A stretch of DNA of 39,152 bases from Chloroflexota bacterium (GCA_020628815.1 JAHDEN010000041.1:1-39152); one strand, 5' to 3'. Counted from the first letter of the stretch, positions 25,950-35,080 are shown. The notes: generated from the sequence alone by a model not told the origin. A program made the numbers and translations.

Positions 25950-26759
25950 ATGACAGAAGAGAGCAAAACCGTACCCCAAGAGCGAAATGAGTGGCTGGCA
26001 CAATTCGCCACAGAACGCCGCAGAGCATTGATCGACCAAGTGCTATCGATGCGAACGCGCCACTTTACCGTTGTGCTCGAAAATATTTTTCAGCCCCATA
26101 ATGCCAGTGCCGTGTTACGTTCGTGCGATATTTTTGGTGTACAAGATGTGCACATCATCGAGGATGTGTACGAGTATACGGTAAACCCAGAGGTCGCGAT
26201 GGGGGCCTCGCAGTGGCTGAGCATACATCGGTATGGGCAGCCAGAACCGCTGCCGTACCCGGGTATGCGTGGTACAAAGGCAGAAGCCGAAGCGCGTAAA
26301 GCGTTGCCCGGCAGCACTAAATCTTGCCTGACCCAGCTTAAAAAAGATGGATATACGGTGGTGGCAACCTCGTTACGGCCGGGGGCGGTGTCGCTGTATG
26401 ATCTGCCAATCGACAAGCCACTGGCGCTCTGTTTTGGGACTGAAGAAACTGGGCTGAGTGAAGAAGCGCATGATGCGGCCGATCTGTTTATGACGATCCC
26501 GATGTTTGGCTTTACCCAAAGCTTTAACATCTCTGTGAGTGCAGCGCTGACATTACAAACGCTGACCCACGAACTGCGCAAAAGTGATGTGGATTGGCAG
26601 ATCCCGGCCGAGCAAAAAGAAGAGATTTTGACCGATTGGTATATCCATTCCACTCGGCGGGGCAAAGCTTTGGCCCGGCAGTTTTATCGAGATCGAGAAC
26701 TACCCATCCCCCTAAAGTTTGAAGAGCCTGAAGAAGAAAGAGTAGAGAGTAGAGAGTAG
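25950..26759 (+). CDS. trmH: tRNA (guanosine-2'-O)-methyltransferase, SpoU/TrmH type
   Basis: This 269-residue knotted SPOUT methyltransferase is most like TrmH, which methylates the ribose of G18 in tRNA with S-adenosylmethionine. Motif 1 is ENIFQPHNASAVLRSCDIFGV, motif 2 LALCFGTEETGLSEEA, and motif 3 IPMFGFTQSFNISVSAALTLQ; the C-terminal helical extension is present. The last residues (EEERVESRE) and the stop codon are encoded inside a GTAGAGA tandem repeat, so the native C-terminus seems to have been replaced. Start at ATG 25950 with no Shine-Dalgarno and a -10-like TACAAT close by. Confidence 0.92.
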   Translation: MTEESKTVPQERNEWLAQFATERRRALIDQVLSMRTRHFTVVLENIFQPHNASAVLRSCDIFGVQDVHIIEDVYEYTVNPEVAMGASQWLSIHRYGQPEPLPYPGMRGTKAEAEARKALPGSTKSCLTQLKKDGYTVVATSLRPGAVSLYDLPIDKPLALCFGTEETGLSEEAHDAADLFMTIPMFGFTQSFNISVSAALTLQTLTHELRKSDVDWQIPAEQKEEILTDWYIHSTRRGKALARQFYRDRELPIPLKFEEPEEERVESRE

Positions 26760-26765
26760 AGAGGG
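26740..26765. repeat. GTAGAGA tandem repeat across the trmH stop codon
   Basis: GAGTAGA units repeat in tandem about three times and contain the trmH stop TAG (26757-26759). A second short-unit run, CACTTGCACCTTGCAACCTGC, lies 30-50 bases further on. Both are of the short-unit kind seen at other gene ends here. Confidence 0.7.
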
Positions 26766-26851
26766 CACATACTTCCAATCCGCGGTGTTCGCCACTTGCA
26801 CCTTGCAACCTGCATTTCCTCTCATAAACCTCGTATCTGTTTAAACCACGC

Positions 26852-26859
26852 TATAAAAT
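26852..26859 (+). promoter_or_regulatory. Minus-10-like element just before the first GT39 gene
   Basis: TATAAAAT ends 7 bases before the ATG at 26867. As for trmH and recD2, this spacing would place the transcription start at about the start codon. No -35 and no Shine-Dalgarno are evident. Confidence 0.3.
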
Positions 26860-26866
26860 TAAACAG

Positions 26867-29722
26867 ATGCGATCAGGAGTAGGGAAAAAACTCAGTCTAT
26901 CCCATTTAGCCTTAGCCCTAATTATTTTGGGCGGGAGCTGGCTACACACCTATCACTTAGACACTTTTAGCTTTTGGATAGACGAATCCCTGACGCCGAT
27001 TCGAGCAACCAACTCACTGCGTGATCTGTTGACCAATGTGATTCAGGTTCAAGAGCTGGCGACGCAAGATACCCATCCACCTTTTTATTTTATTATTCTG
27101 AGCATAACCCAGCGCATGTTGGGGCAATCTGATTTTGCCTATCGTTTGCCGTCAGCCTTGTTTGCGATCATCACTATTCCGCTGATGTACCAAACGGCCA
27201 AGCGGATGTTTAGCGGCTCCGAAACGGCCGGGCTGGTGGCGGCGCTCCTGTTTGCGATTAGCCCACTCAGCATCTGGTATGCTCAAGAAGCCCGCATGTA
27301 CACCCTGCTCAATTTAGAAGGGATACTGCTCTTGTATATTTTGTATCGGGCATGGGACGACATTGAACAGGCCGGTCCGGCCGCCAAACAACAAACGATT
27401 ATGCGTTGGCTTGTGCCTTATGGGCTTGTGGCGCTGTCTACAGTGCTAACCCATGTGGTTGGGGCATTTTTTGTGCTGGGTCAAAGTTTAATTTGGGGAT
27501 ACTTGATTTGGCGCCATGTGGCATATGGAAAGTGGATCGTTATCGGCAGCGTCTTGGCCGGTTTAGTTGCCATCCCGTTTGCGCCACAGCTATTGCCCCG
27601 GTTGTTTTCTGGTGCAGAAAAGGGGTTTTATCAGGTCCCGATCCCAGATATCTTGCGAGATTTGGTGCGTGGCTACGGTCTTGGATTTACCCCCACAGAC
27701 ATCTATCAGCTGATGCAAGCCTTGTGGGTTGGCTTTTTGGTGCTGCTGCTACTTGGCTCTGCGATTCTGATTCGCCAAAGCAGATGGCGCTTGCTCGTTC
27801 TGCTTCTCATTTCGCTTTTGTCACCCGCTTTGTTTATGGGAGGGGTGTCTGCCACGCTTAAACCGATCTATACCGGCATTCGGCACATTATGATCGGCCA
27901 CACGCCGTTTGTGCTGTTGGTTACGCTAGCCATTGTGCAGGGGGGATGGCTATTAACCGGCCGTAACGGAGATCGTCAAAAGAGCCGGTCAACTTTAGTT
28001 TTGATTGGCGTTTTATTGTCACTTGTCCCGTTGGTGGGTGCGTTCACATCGATCATGACCCTGTTTAACAATCCGGCCGTGGCCAAAGATAACGTGCGGG
28101 ATTTGGTGACTTACATCGAGAGCCGGGCGGGGACCAACGATGTGGTCGTGTACAACGATCCGATTTTGATGCTGACCCACAAACATTATGCGACCCGTTC
28201 TGATGACGAGCTGCATGTGACCGCCTTGCCCGTTTATCCTCACGCTGTCTCAGACAGAACGGCCGGTATTTTAAGTGAGTTTCGGGGTGTGCATGACCGC
28301 ATTTGGTATGTACCTTCTCCCCCCAATGACGGCCGGGACGACGGGTTTTTTGTGGCAGAATGGCTAGAAGAAAATGCCATTTTGATCGATGAAGCATCGT
28401 ACACAAGCAAAGCGACCCTGCTTAAATCAGAAGCGTATCAGACCAAGGCGGCGCAAGAAGCGCCGGTAAAGCAGTTACCCGAACCGTTGATTTTCTCTGA
28501 TGGGGGTGAGCTGGCACTTGCGCTGACAAACGCCCAAGTGTCGAGTTTGGGGCCGGAACGGATTTGGTTTGATACAAGCTGGGTCGGGGCAACACCTGTC
28601 AGTGATTTGTCGGCCGCCATTTCACTGATTGGCCCATTGGGTTGGCAATGGATGGCGTTTGAGCAGCCGCTGTTCACCGTGGATGACGATTTTGAATGGA
28701 ACCCTGAAACACAAAACTTAATTCAGCTAGATATTCCACGGCCGCAGGGGCTGACGCCGGGGGAATACCAATGGCAGATTAGCTTAAACCGTGCGGGTGA
28801 TGTGGGGGAATCCCAACAGTTTGGCGATGTACTTTTGGTAGAAGCGTTTGAAATCCCACCATCTTTTCTTTCAGAATCAGGACAACATCCTACAGAGATT
28901 GTTGAGTTTGATAATGGGGTTTCGTTGAGTGGGTTTGAACTGAATGACACATCGATCCGGCCGGGCCACTTTTTGTCAACGCAGTTTATGCTTTCGTCTG
29001 AAACAGAAATCGACAGTTCCGATTTGAGCCTGCGCATTCAAATCTTTTCGCCACAAAATGAGCTGGTGTTTGACGAGATCAAACAACCGGCCGAGCAAAC
29101 GGGACCAAGCTGGCTGGCTGACACCCTTTATCGGGGACATGCGGAATTTTTGTTTCCGGCCGATGCTGCGCCGGGTGTGTACGAGATCCGCTGGCAACTG
29201 CTGGATGGGGAAGAGGTTATACCGGGCCGACGTGGCTTTTGGCCGTTTAGCAGTGCGTGGCCTTCGCTGGGCGAGATTGAGGTCAAAGCGTGGCCGTTGC
29301 TGACACAACCACCAGAGGTTCAAACACGGGTCGATGCAACCTTTGACCCTGTAGCCGAGCTGTACGGCGCCAATATTATCCGGTCTGGGGATTCGCTTAC
29401 GGTTGAAAAGGTCTGGTACGTCGAGACTGCTCCCGCCCAAATGTATTTGTCATACGTGCATGTCGTTGATGCGGCAACGGGCGATATTGTGACCCAGCAG
29501 GATTGGATTCCAAACCAAGGGTTGCGCCCCACAACCGGCTGGCGCGCGGGTGAATATCTGGTCGATACCCATGTGCTCGATTTGGCCGGATTGCCCCCCG
29601 GCCGCTACTTGATCAACACCGGTCTGTTTGAACCAGGCAGTTTTGTGCGGCCGACTGTGACCCAGAATGGGGTTAACGTGCCAGAACAACAGGTTACGAT
29701 TGGAGAGCTTGAGCTAAAATAA
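26867..29722 (+). CDS. GT39-like polytopic glycosyltransferase with large external domain
   Basis: This 951-residue membrane protein has an N-terminal half (about 1-450) with some ten to twelve spans. It carries the landmarks of GT39/ArnT-PMT-type lipid-linked sugar transferases: the early acidic motif TFSFWIDESLTPIR, TQDTHPPFYFII, and AISPLSIWYAQEARMYTLL. The catalytic Asp/Glu would be in WIDES. The second half (about 470-951) is beta-rich and probably outside the membrane, with repeated motifs such as SLRIQIFSPQNELVFDE and TGWRAGEYLVDTHVLDLAGLPPGRYLI. It likely transfers a sugar from a polyprenyl carrier to a surface acceptor; donor and acceptor are unknown. Its stop is 4 bases before the next, related gene. 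Confidence 0.85.
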   Translation: MRSGVGKKLSLSHLALALIILGGSWLHTYHLDTFSFWIDESLTPIRATNSLRDLLTNVIQVQELATQDTHPPFYFIILSITQRMLGQSDFAYRLPSALFAIITIPLMYQTAKRMFSGSETAGLVAALLFAISPLSIWYAQEARMYTLLNLEGILLLYILYRAWDDIEQAGPAAKQQTIMRWLVPYGLVALSTVLTHVVGAFFVLGQSLIWGYLIWRHVAYGKWIVIGSVLAGLVAIPFAPQLLPRLFSGAEKGFYQVPIPDILRDLVRGYGLGFTPTDIYQLMQALWVGFLVLLLLGSAILIRQSRWRLLVLLLISLLSPALFMGGVSATLKPIYTGIRHIMIGHTPFVLLVTLAIVQGGWLLTGRNGDRQKSRSTLVLIGVLLSLVPLVGAFTSIMTLFNNPAVAKDNVRDLVTYIESRAGTNDVVVYNDPILMLTHKHYATRSDDELHVTALPVYPHAVSDRTAGILSEFRGVHDRIWYVPSPPNDGRDDGFFVAEWLEENAILIDEASYTSKATLLKSEAYQTKAAQEAPVKQLPEPLIFSDGGELALALTNAQVSSLGPERIWFDTSWVGATPVSDLSAAISLIGPLGWQWMAFEQPLFTVDDDFEWNPETQNLIQLDIPRPQGLTPGEYQWQISLNRAGDVGESQQFGDVLLVEAFEIPPSFLSESGQHPTEIVEFDNGVSLSGFELNDTSIRPGHFLSTQFMLSSETEIDSSDLSLRIQIFSPQNELVFDEIKQPAEQTGPSWLADTLYRGHAEFLFPADAAPGVYEIRWQLLDGEEVIPGRRGFWPFSSAWPSLGEIEVKAWPLLTQPPEVQTRVDATFDPVAELYGANIIRSGDSLTVEKVWYVETAPAQMYLSYVHVVDAATGDIVTQQDWIPNQGLRPTTGWRAGEYLVDTHVLDLAGLPPGRYLINTGLFEPGSFVRPTVTQNGVNVPEQQVTIGELELK

Positions 29723-29726
29723 GCTG

Positions 29727-32039
29727 ATGACCCGACAAATGCCATCACCCAAAACAGTGTTTACCGGTATTTGCGCCCTGTATTTTGTGCTGGCGTTGGT
29801 CTACAGTTGGGCAACCCCTCCGTTTGAATCATCAGATGAGTACAAGCATTATCCGGTTGTACAGTACATTCAACAGGCGGGTGAGTTGGTGGTGCTTGAC
29901 CCTGACAACGAAGGGAAATGGAAACAAGAAGGGGCTCAGCCGCCGCTGTATTATTTGATGATGGCGGCCGCCACAAGCTGGATTGATACCAGCGATTTGG
30001 CCGAGGTACACCGAGAAAACCGACACGCCTTTATCGGCAATGCGGCCCAAATCAAAAACAAAAACTTAGTCTTTCACGATCCGCAGGCGGAACGCTTTCC
30101 GTGGGAAGGGTCGATTTTAGCCGTGTATGTGATCCGTGTTTTGTCTATCGGATTGGGCGTTGGCACGTTGTGGTTTGGCTGGCAAACGGCCCAACTGTTT
30201 TTTGAGCCCAACACCGCTTTGGCCGTCGTCGCTTTAACCGCTTTTAACCCGATGTTTCTGTTTATCAGCGCGGCGGTGAACAATGATTCACTGTCTGTGA
30301 TGCTGGGGGCGGCCGGGCTGTTTGTGTTGGTTAAGCTGTGGCAGGCTCAATCGGCCCAATTTCGCAGGATGAATCCTGCGCCTGAGGCAAGAAGCCTGTT
30401 TAAACAGGCTTGGGTCAGCTGGGTGATAATGGGGATGATTTGCGGATTGGCTATGCTAACAAAACTCAGTTTAGCCACACTGCTTTTATTGGCCGGATGG
30501 GTGACTGTCAGAGGCATGTTTTTGGCATGGGGTAACCCATCTGCCCAAATAAGTTGGGTAAAGCAGGCGGCCCAAGGTTTGTTAACGTTGGGTATTGCGT
30601 TGGCGCTGGTTGGCCCGTGGCTGTTGCGCAATTGGCGCTTATACGGTGATCTGACCGGCCTGGCGCCGTTTATTGCGGTGCAGGGGACCAGGCAGGACCC
30701 AACTCTGTTTGGGGTCGATTGGATCGCTGAGTTTGGTACGTTCTTTCGTTCGTATTGGGGGCTGTTTGGCGGGGTCAACGTGTTTGCCCCCCAGTGGTTT
30801 TATACTGTTTGCAATCTGCTCATGGTGCTTGGGTTGGTGGGATTGGTTGTTGCCTTTTTGCCCTCACGACGGGAGAGGGACGGTTGGAATCTGCCGGTGC
30901 TTGTGGTGCTGATCACCATGATTTTGCTCATTAACTGGACGATCATTTCTCCGGCGTTTCAGGGGCGTTTGCTGTTCCCCGCTTTGATTGGAGTAAATGT
31001 GCTGTGGGTTAAGGGGTTGCAGGTGGCAGGTGGCAAGTGGCAGGTGGCACAGTTTCCGCTCTTTCCGTTTCTTACTACGCTTTTCTTTTTGGGGATGGCC
31101 ATCGTCATCCCGTTTACCCATATCGCTCCGGCCTATGCGTACCCAGAGCCGGTGACGGTTCCGGCCGAGGCTGAGTTTGGCCCGATAACCTACACAGACA
31201 CAAACGGGGAGTCGTTATCTCTTGTGGGTGTTGCGCTTGAGCCGGGGCAAACGGCCGTACCGAATGATCAAACTGGGATCGCTGTGACCCTGTATTGGAC
31301 AACGGAAACGGGTGTGACCACAGATTACGTGACGGCCGTCCACACGCTCGGCCGTGAGCTTGAATCAGTTGGGCAGATTGACCGCCATCCTGGCTGGGGG
31401 ATGTGGCCACCCACCCGCTGGGAGCCGGGTGAGATTTATGCGGACCCGTACCATGTGTGGGTCAACCCCGGTAGTGAAGATCCAGCTTTGTTGCGGATCA
31501 AGGTGAGCGTGTCTGACACATCTGGGCCGGAGCATCGTAACCTGACAGCAACAAGCGCGGCCGGTGATGTGATCGATTTGGTGTTGGTGGGTGAGGCGAA
31601 GTTGGCCCAAACACTAAACGGCGATGAAGTGCCAAGCCCCTTCAAAGTGGATCCTGTAAGCCATGATTTTGCAGACTTTGTGACGCTTAGAACCTCTGCT
31701 AATTTACCGTTTGGACTGCCGGGGGAACCGTATTTGCTGTGGCTGGAGTGGCGGGCAAACGGGACGCCACGCACAGATTACACGGTGTTTGTACAAGTTT
31801 TAAACGCGGATGGGGAGTTGATCGCCAGTGGCGATGCGCCCCCTCTGAACGGAGATTATCCAACCCGATTGTGGGAAGCTGGGGAGCAGATCTGGGACCG
31901 GAAAGAGTTCGTGATTCCGAAGGATACCCCGGCCGGGAATTACCGGCTGTTGGTTGGTTTGTACGATCCGATTACAGGGGCACGGATGCAGTTGCTCGAA
32001 GGCGGAGATTTTGTCGAAATGCCACTGGCTATTCGATGA
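29727..32039 (+). CDS. Second GT39/DUF2142-like polytopic membrane protein
   Basis: This 770-residue protein starts 4 bases after the previous stop and shares its plan. An early acidic motif, ATPPFESSDEYKHYP, follows the first span, then EGAQPPLYYLMMA. About ten spans extend to residue 480, and a beta-rich external domain follows (GVALEPGQTAVPNDQTGIAVTLYW, DTPAGNYRLLVGLYDP). It is probably a polyprenyl-phosphate-sugar-dependent transferase acting with its neighbour on surface glycans or glycoproteins; this is inference. Two segments look inserted: a loop encoded by twin palindromes (30363-30411), and a QVAGGKWQVA stretch encoded by a short-unit repeat (31017-31050), both kept in frame. Confidence 0.8.
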   Translation: MTRQMPSPKTVFTGICALYFVLALVYSWATPPFESSDEYKHYPVVQYIQQAGELVVLDPDNEGKWKQEGAQPPLYYLMMAAATSWIDTSDLAEVHRENRHAFIGNAAQIKNKNLVFHDPQAERFPWEGSILAVYVIRVLSIGLGVGTLWFGWQTAQLFFEPNTALAVVALTAFNPMFLFISAAVNNDSLSVMLGAAGLFVLVKLWQAQSAQFRRMNPAPEARSLFKQAWVSWVIMGMICGLAMLTKLSLATLLLLAGWVTVRGMFLAWGNPSAQISWVKQAAQGLLTLGIALALVGPWLLRNWRLYGDLTGLAPFIAVQGTRQDPTLFGVDWIAEFGTFFRSYWGLFGGVNVFAPQWFYTVCNLLMVLGLVGLVVAFLPSRRERDGWNLPVLVVLITMILLINWTIISPAFQGRLLFPALIGVNVLWVKGLQVAGGKWQVAQFPLFPFLTTLFFLGMAIVIPFTHIAPAYAYPEPVTVPAEAEFGPITYTDTNGESLSLVGVALEPGQTAVPNDQTGIAVTLYWTTETGVTTDYVTAVHTLGRELESVGQIDRHPGWGMWPPTRWEPGEIYADPYHVWVNPGSEDPALLRIKVSVSDTSGPEHRNLTATSAAGDVIDLVLVGEAKLAQTLNGDEVPSPFKVDPVSHDFADFVTLRTSANLPFGLPGEPYLLWLEWRANGTPRTDYTVFVQVLNADGELIASGDAPPLNGDYPTRLWEAGEQIWDRKEFVIPKDTPAGNYRLLVGLYDPITGARMQLLEGGDFVEMPLAIR
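30363..30411. repeat. Twin perfect palindromes inside a coding sequence
   Basis: CGCAGGAT-GA-ATCCTGCG (30363-30380) is followed 11 bases later by the uninterrupted 20-bp palindrome AAGCCTGTTTAAACAGGCTT (30392-30411). They encode RRMNPAPEARSLFKQA in a loop between membrane spans. Two exact palindromes so close together in a gene suggest an inserted palindromic element. Confidence 0.7.
31017..31050. repeat. Short-unit tandem repeat inside the same coding sequence
   Basis: GGTGGCA/AGTGGCA units (GCAGGTGGCAAGTGGCAGG in part) repeat about four times. They encode LQVAGGKWQVAQ between two hydrophobic segments. The same kind of unit, in related form, occurs after trmH near 26793-26815. Confidence 0.7.
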
Positions 32040-32056
32040 TAAACGATTTGTATTTC

Positions 32057-32089
32057 AGACCAGTCAGGTTTCCAAAACCTGACTGGTCT
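32057..32089. terminator. Perfect 15-bp hairpin between convergent genes
   Basis: AGACCAGTCAGGTTT (32057-32071) and AAACCTGACTGGTCT (32075-32089) pair perfectly around CCA. It stands between the GT39-like and DUF1800 stops and is followed only by a weak TTTG, so it may be a terminator or a dispersed palindromic repeat used as one. Confidence 0.6.
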
Positions 32090-32108
32090 TTGAATGATTG
32101 AGCTGAGC

Positions 32109-33830
32109 CTAAACCTGAATCGCGTAGTCGGGCGATACGATGAAGAGGTAAACGGCCAATTTCACAATATCCTCCGGTTCGTTTTGCCAAGATTCCTGCA
32201 TGCCAACCAGTGCCGTTTTGATGATCTCACGCATCCCGGCCGACAGCGTGCCGTATGTCAGCAACAGATCAAGATGATCGATTAACCCATCGATGTCGTT
32301 GGCCAGCGCGAGTTCGGTGCTCCAGTCGGGCAACGGCCGGTCCACAGTGTAACTTACCCCATGGATCGGATAATCAGGATTCGGGAGACCCATGTTGCCG
32401 TTCCACTCAAACTCTTGATAAACCACATTCATCAAAGAGATGGCGGTGTAGCTGTCGAGGATTTGGAACTCAGGGCCGGTTAACCCAGCATTGCTTAAGG
32501 GGCCAGGCGGCCGGTAATCGGGTGAGAAAAAGTTGAAGACGCTGGGAGCGCTAAACATGTATTGCCGCAGTTGTTCTTCTAGGAACCCGCCACCATCCCA
32601 ATATTTTTCTTGCGGATTTGAGTAGTTAAAGGCTCTAAAAAGATGGGTGTAGCGGAAAAAGGGTTCGCGTAATTTGCCCGATTGGGTGTCATTAATGTAG
32701 CTGCTGTTGCGGGCCTCATCATCTAGCAAAATGGCACGGATAATCGCCTGCAAGTCACCTCGCACGCCGCTACCGTTGTTGTTGAACACGGCCGTAATGC
32801 GTGCGATATATGCGGGGGATGGGTTCGATTTAACGAGCCGTTGGATAAGTTGGCGGCCGATAAACGGCCCCACGTTTTGATGATTAAACAGATGATCAAG
32901 CGCTTCGTTGATATCGTCGAGGGCTGATTGACCCTCTTGAACGACGTATCCATTGAGCAACGTTTTGGGGCCGGGCTCATGTTCTTCTTCGTAGATTTTC
33001 ATCGGCCGGGCTGAGGTGTAGGCGTTAAGCCACGATGACTCTAAGTTGAAATCATAGTCGATGGTTGGGTCACCGGTGTGATCATAAGAGATGCCGGTGA
33101 AAATTTTAGCAAATTCAGTAATTTGGCCGTTGTCGTAGGTGGGGATCGGTTCACCGTTTCCGTCTAACTGCAAAGAGCCATCATCGTTAAGCATGAACAG
33201 GCCGATGGTGAAAAGCTGCATGATTTCGCGGGCATAGTTTTCGTCAGGAAAACGGGCTGCACCAAGATCGGTTTTACGATTGCCCGCATGGCTCAAAAAT
33301 GTCCCCATGACCGGGTGCATGGTGACTTCAAACAGCAGGTCACGGAAGCTGCCAAAGGCGTTGCGCAACAGCAGGTCGTACCAATCCCCGACGCCGTTGC
33401 CAAAGCTATACAATTCCGTATGTTCGGTTGAGATTACAAAGATTTCGCCCAAGGCCAGAGCCACCCGTTGTCGGAGCAGATCGTCTCCTTTCATGACGGC
33501 GTCCCACAGCGCATAGCGAAAAACTGAGCGGTCGGGGGATGATGTGGCGATTTCTTCAACAGGGAAGATGTTGTAGATGGCGTTGAGAATTTGGCTTTGG
33601 GGGGTGTTGAGTTGTTGGTCGAGCCACGCTTCGATGCCTGAGTTGGCAACTGACTGGATGAGGGCCATGTCTGCCCCTAATGTGGCTTGGGCCAAAAAGC
33701 GACACGCTTCTTGCTCGGCCGTGAGGTTGGCCGCTCGACGCCCTTTGGTTTGTTTGAGTGACTTTGAATCAAAAGCGGCCGGTTTTGCGATCCGGCGGAA
33801 TAGTTCTCGGCGATTAACAGTCGTTGTCAT
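32109..33830 (-). CDS. DUF1800 family protein
   Basis: This 573-residue protein matches the DUF1800 family. Near the N-terminus it has NLTAEQEACRFLAQATLGADMALI, then GIEAWLDQQL, AGNRKTDLGAARFPDENYAREIMQLFTIGL, and a C-terminal FNFFSPDYRPPGPL segment. The family is widespread, usually exported, often linked with a DUF1501 partner, and its function is not settled. The N-terminus NRRELFRRIAKPAA contains a twin-arginine-like pair but lacks the hydrophobic stretch of a Tat signal, so export is doubtful. No DUF1501 gene is present. Start ATG at 33828-33830, with AGGAGAAAG close upstream. It is the last gene before the AT-rich segment. Confidence 0.88.
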   Translation of the reverse strand: MTTTVNRRELFRRIAKPAAFDSKSLKQTKGRRAANLTAEQEACRFLAQATLGADMALIQSVANSGIEAWLDQQLNTPQSQILNAIYNIFPVEEIATSSPDRSVFRYALWDAVMKGDDLLRQRVALALGEIFVISTEHTELYSFGNGVGDWYDLLLRNAFGSFRDLLFEVTMHPVMGTFLSHAGNRKTDLGAARFPDENYAREIMQLFTIGLFMLNDDGSLQLDGNGEPIPTYDNGQITEFAKIFTGISYDHTGDPTIDYDFNLESSWLNAYTSARPMKIYEEEHEPGPKTLLNGYVVQEGQSALDDINEALDHLFNHQNVGPFIGRQLIQRLVKSNPSPAYIARITAVFNNNGSGVRGDLQAIIRAILLDDEARNSSYINDTQSGKLREPFFRYTHLFRAFNYSNPQEKYWDGGGFLEEQLRQYMFSAPSVFNFFSPDYRPPGPLSNAGLTGPEFQILDSYTAISLMNVVYQEFEWNGNMGLPNPDYPIHGVSYTVDRPLPDWSTELALANDIDGLIDHLDLLLTYGTLSAGMREIIKTALVGMQESWQNEPEDIVKLAVYLFIVSPDYAIQV

Positions 33831-34346
33831 GGGTAACTTTCTCCTTTAATCGAACAGAATCAGCCTTGGAAAGACCAATCCATTAAAAAATTAAAGCTGG
33901 AAACACGATTTGGAAGATTAACTACGTCACAATTTTGATGTTTACAGTTTATGTTTTCGGTTGCATGTTGGGAACGGTTTTGGGATAAACGGTGTGCTGT
34001 AGGCAACAAGCGGTAAACTGCGGTAGCTACTCGGTAGGCAGATATAGGCTGGATTTTATTAGAAAATAACTAGCATCTGAATGACTGTACTAGATTAAAT
34101 GGTTAGTCCACGGTTTTATTAATTTACCTTGGTTGGAAGCTCGTTTACACTCGCGTTGAAGGGCCAAATCAAGTTGTTTTAACAACGAAGTAGAGTCTGT
34201 TTCTCGGCTGGTTGACTAACCATCGAATTGAACTAATTTTGGGTAAAATGGCATCGAGTAGCACTTGGCAGTCTGCTCAAAGGGATTGAGTAAATTGAAA
34301 GCTAGCCTTAATTTTAGTTTAATTTGTTATTTGAGACTAATTTAGA
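33831..34346. other. AT-rich intergenic region at the left edge of the island
   Basis: No gene is recognised. Features seen are GCGGTAAACTGCGGTAG-type short units at about 34008-34040. ATGGTTAGTC (34099-34108) is repeated inverted as GACTAACCAT (34214-34223), and there is a small hairpin GTTGTT-TT-AACAAC near 34173. No tRNA or integrase marks the border. Confidence 0.4.
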
Positions 34347-35045
34347 TTAGTTGACTTCTGTGACAGAAAGTTCGTAATTCCCATTGCCCTTGATTGATCT
34401 TATGTAGATGAAATATATGCCTTGACCAAGTGAGTGTTCTATCTCTTTAATAGTCTCATTTTGGTTTAAATCAGGTTCGATTAGTTTCTGTTCTTCATCA
34501 AATATCGCCATAGCAAAATTTGTTGAGCTTTGACCAGAGACGTTTTCTTGCATAAATTTTAGTCGCTTTGGTGAGGTTAAATTTAACCAATAAATGTCGT
34601 TTTCATCTCCCCCTGAGCCGACTTCCTCAATATATCCTTGAATCAGACTGCCATCAATGCAAATAGAGTCAAGCATAAGTGCATCAACGTGCTTATCATT
34701 AGTTGGTTCTATGTCTTGAGCTAAGCATGGAGTAGGAGTAGGAGTGGGAGGCTGCGGTAATTTTGCAACAGATGGAAGAAAGGCTTTAATTGTGTAACTA
34801 GGCGTGTCAAGGGTTAAATTTTGGGGAAACAAGATGAGAGTGCCATCATCACTTTTCATTTGACTTGAATTTATATCTCCAATAACTCCATGCAGTGTGA
34901 TTTCAGAGTTGCTACTTTGAGTCCCGCTACTAACAAATTTCCCAGAAAAACGAGCGATAATACTTGTCTCACTTTGGGTAATCTTCGCAACTGCCGAAAA
35001 AGCTAGAAGCACGAAAAATAATATTAAACAATGTTTATAGGTCAT
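34347..35045 (-). CDS. Secreted protein with PPC-like domain
   Basis: This 232-residue protein has a signal peptide (HCLILFFVLLAFSAVAKI), an N-terminal beta-rich part to about residue 95 and a Pro-Thr linker (PQPPTPTPTPC, 98-107). The C-terminal domain resembles the bacterial pre-peptidase C-terminal (PPC) fold, with DENDIYWLNLTSPKRLKF and GQGIYFIYIRSIKGNGNYELSV. PPC domains occur at the ends of exported proteins. The ATG at 35043-35045 was chosen because the signal peptide begins there; AAGAGA lies a few bases upstream. It follows the surface protein at 35081-36148 by 35 bases, probably in one transcript. It is AT-rich and lacks CGGCCG, unlike the genes outside this segment. Confidence 0.75.
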   Translation of the reverse strand: MTYKHCLILFFVLLAFSAVAKITQSETSIIARFSGKFVSSGTQSSNSEITLHGVIGDINSSQMKSDDGTLILFPQNLTLDTPSYTIKAFLPSVAKLPQPPTPTPTPCLAQDIEPTNDKHVDALMLDSICIDGSLIQGYIEEVGSGGDENDIYWLNLTSPKRLKFMQENVSGQSSTNFAMAIFDEEQKLIEPDLNQNETIKEIEHSLGQGIYFIYIRSIKGNGNYELSVTEVN

Positions 35046-35080
35046 TTCGAATCTCTTACTTAGGTAAAACGTACTAAACC

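Noticed and set aside
34099..34223. Inverted ATGGTTAGTC/GACTAACCAT pair as insertion-sequence ends
   Set aside because: The 105-base interior has no transposase and no target duplication is seen; the 10-bp arms could be chance or a small transcript structure.
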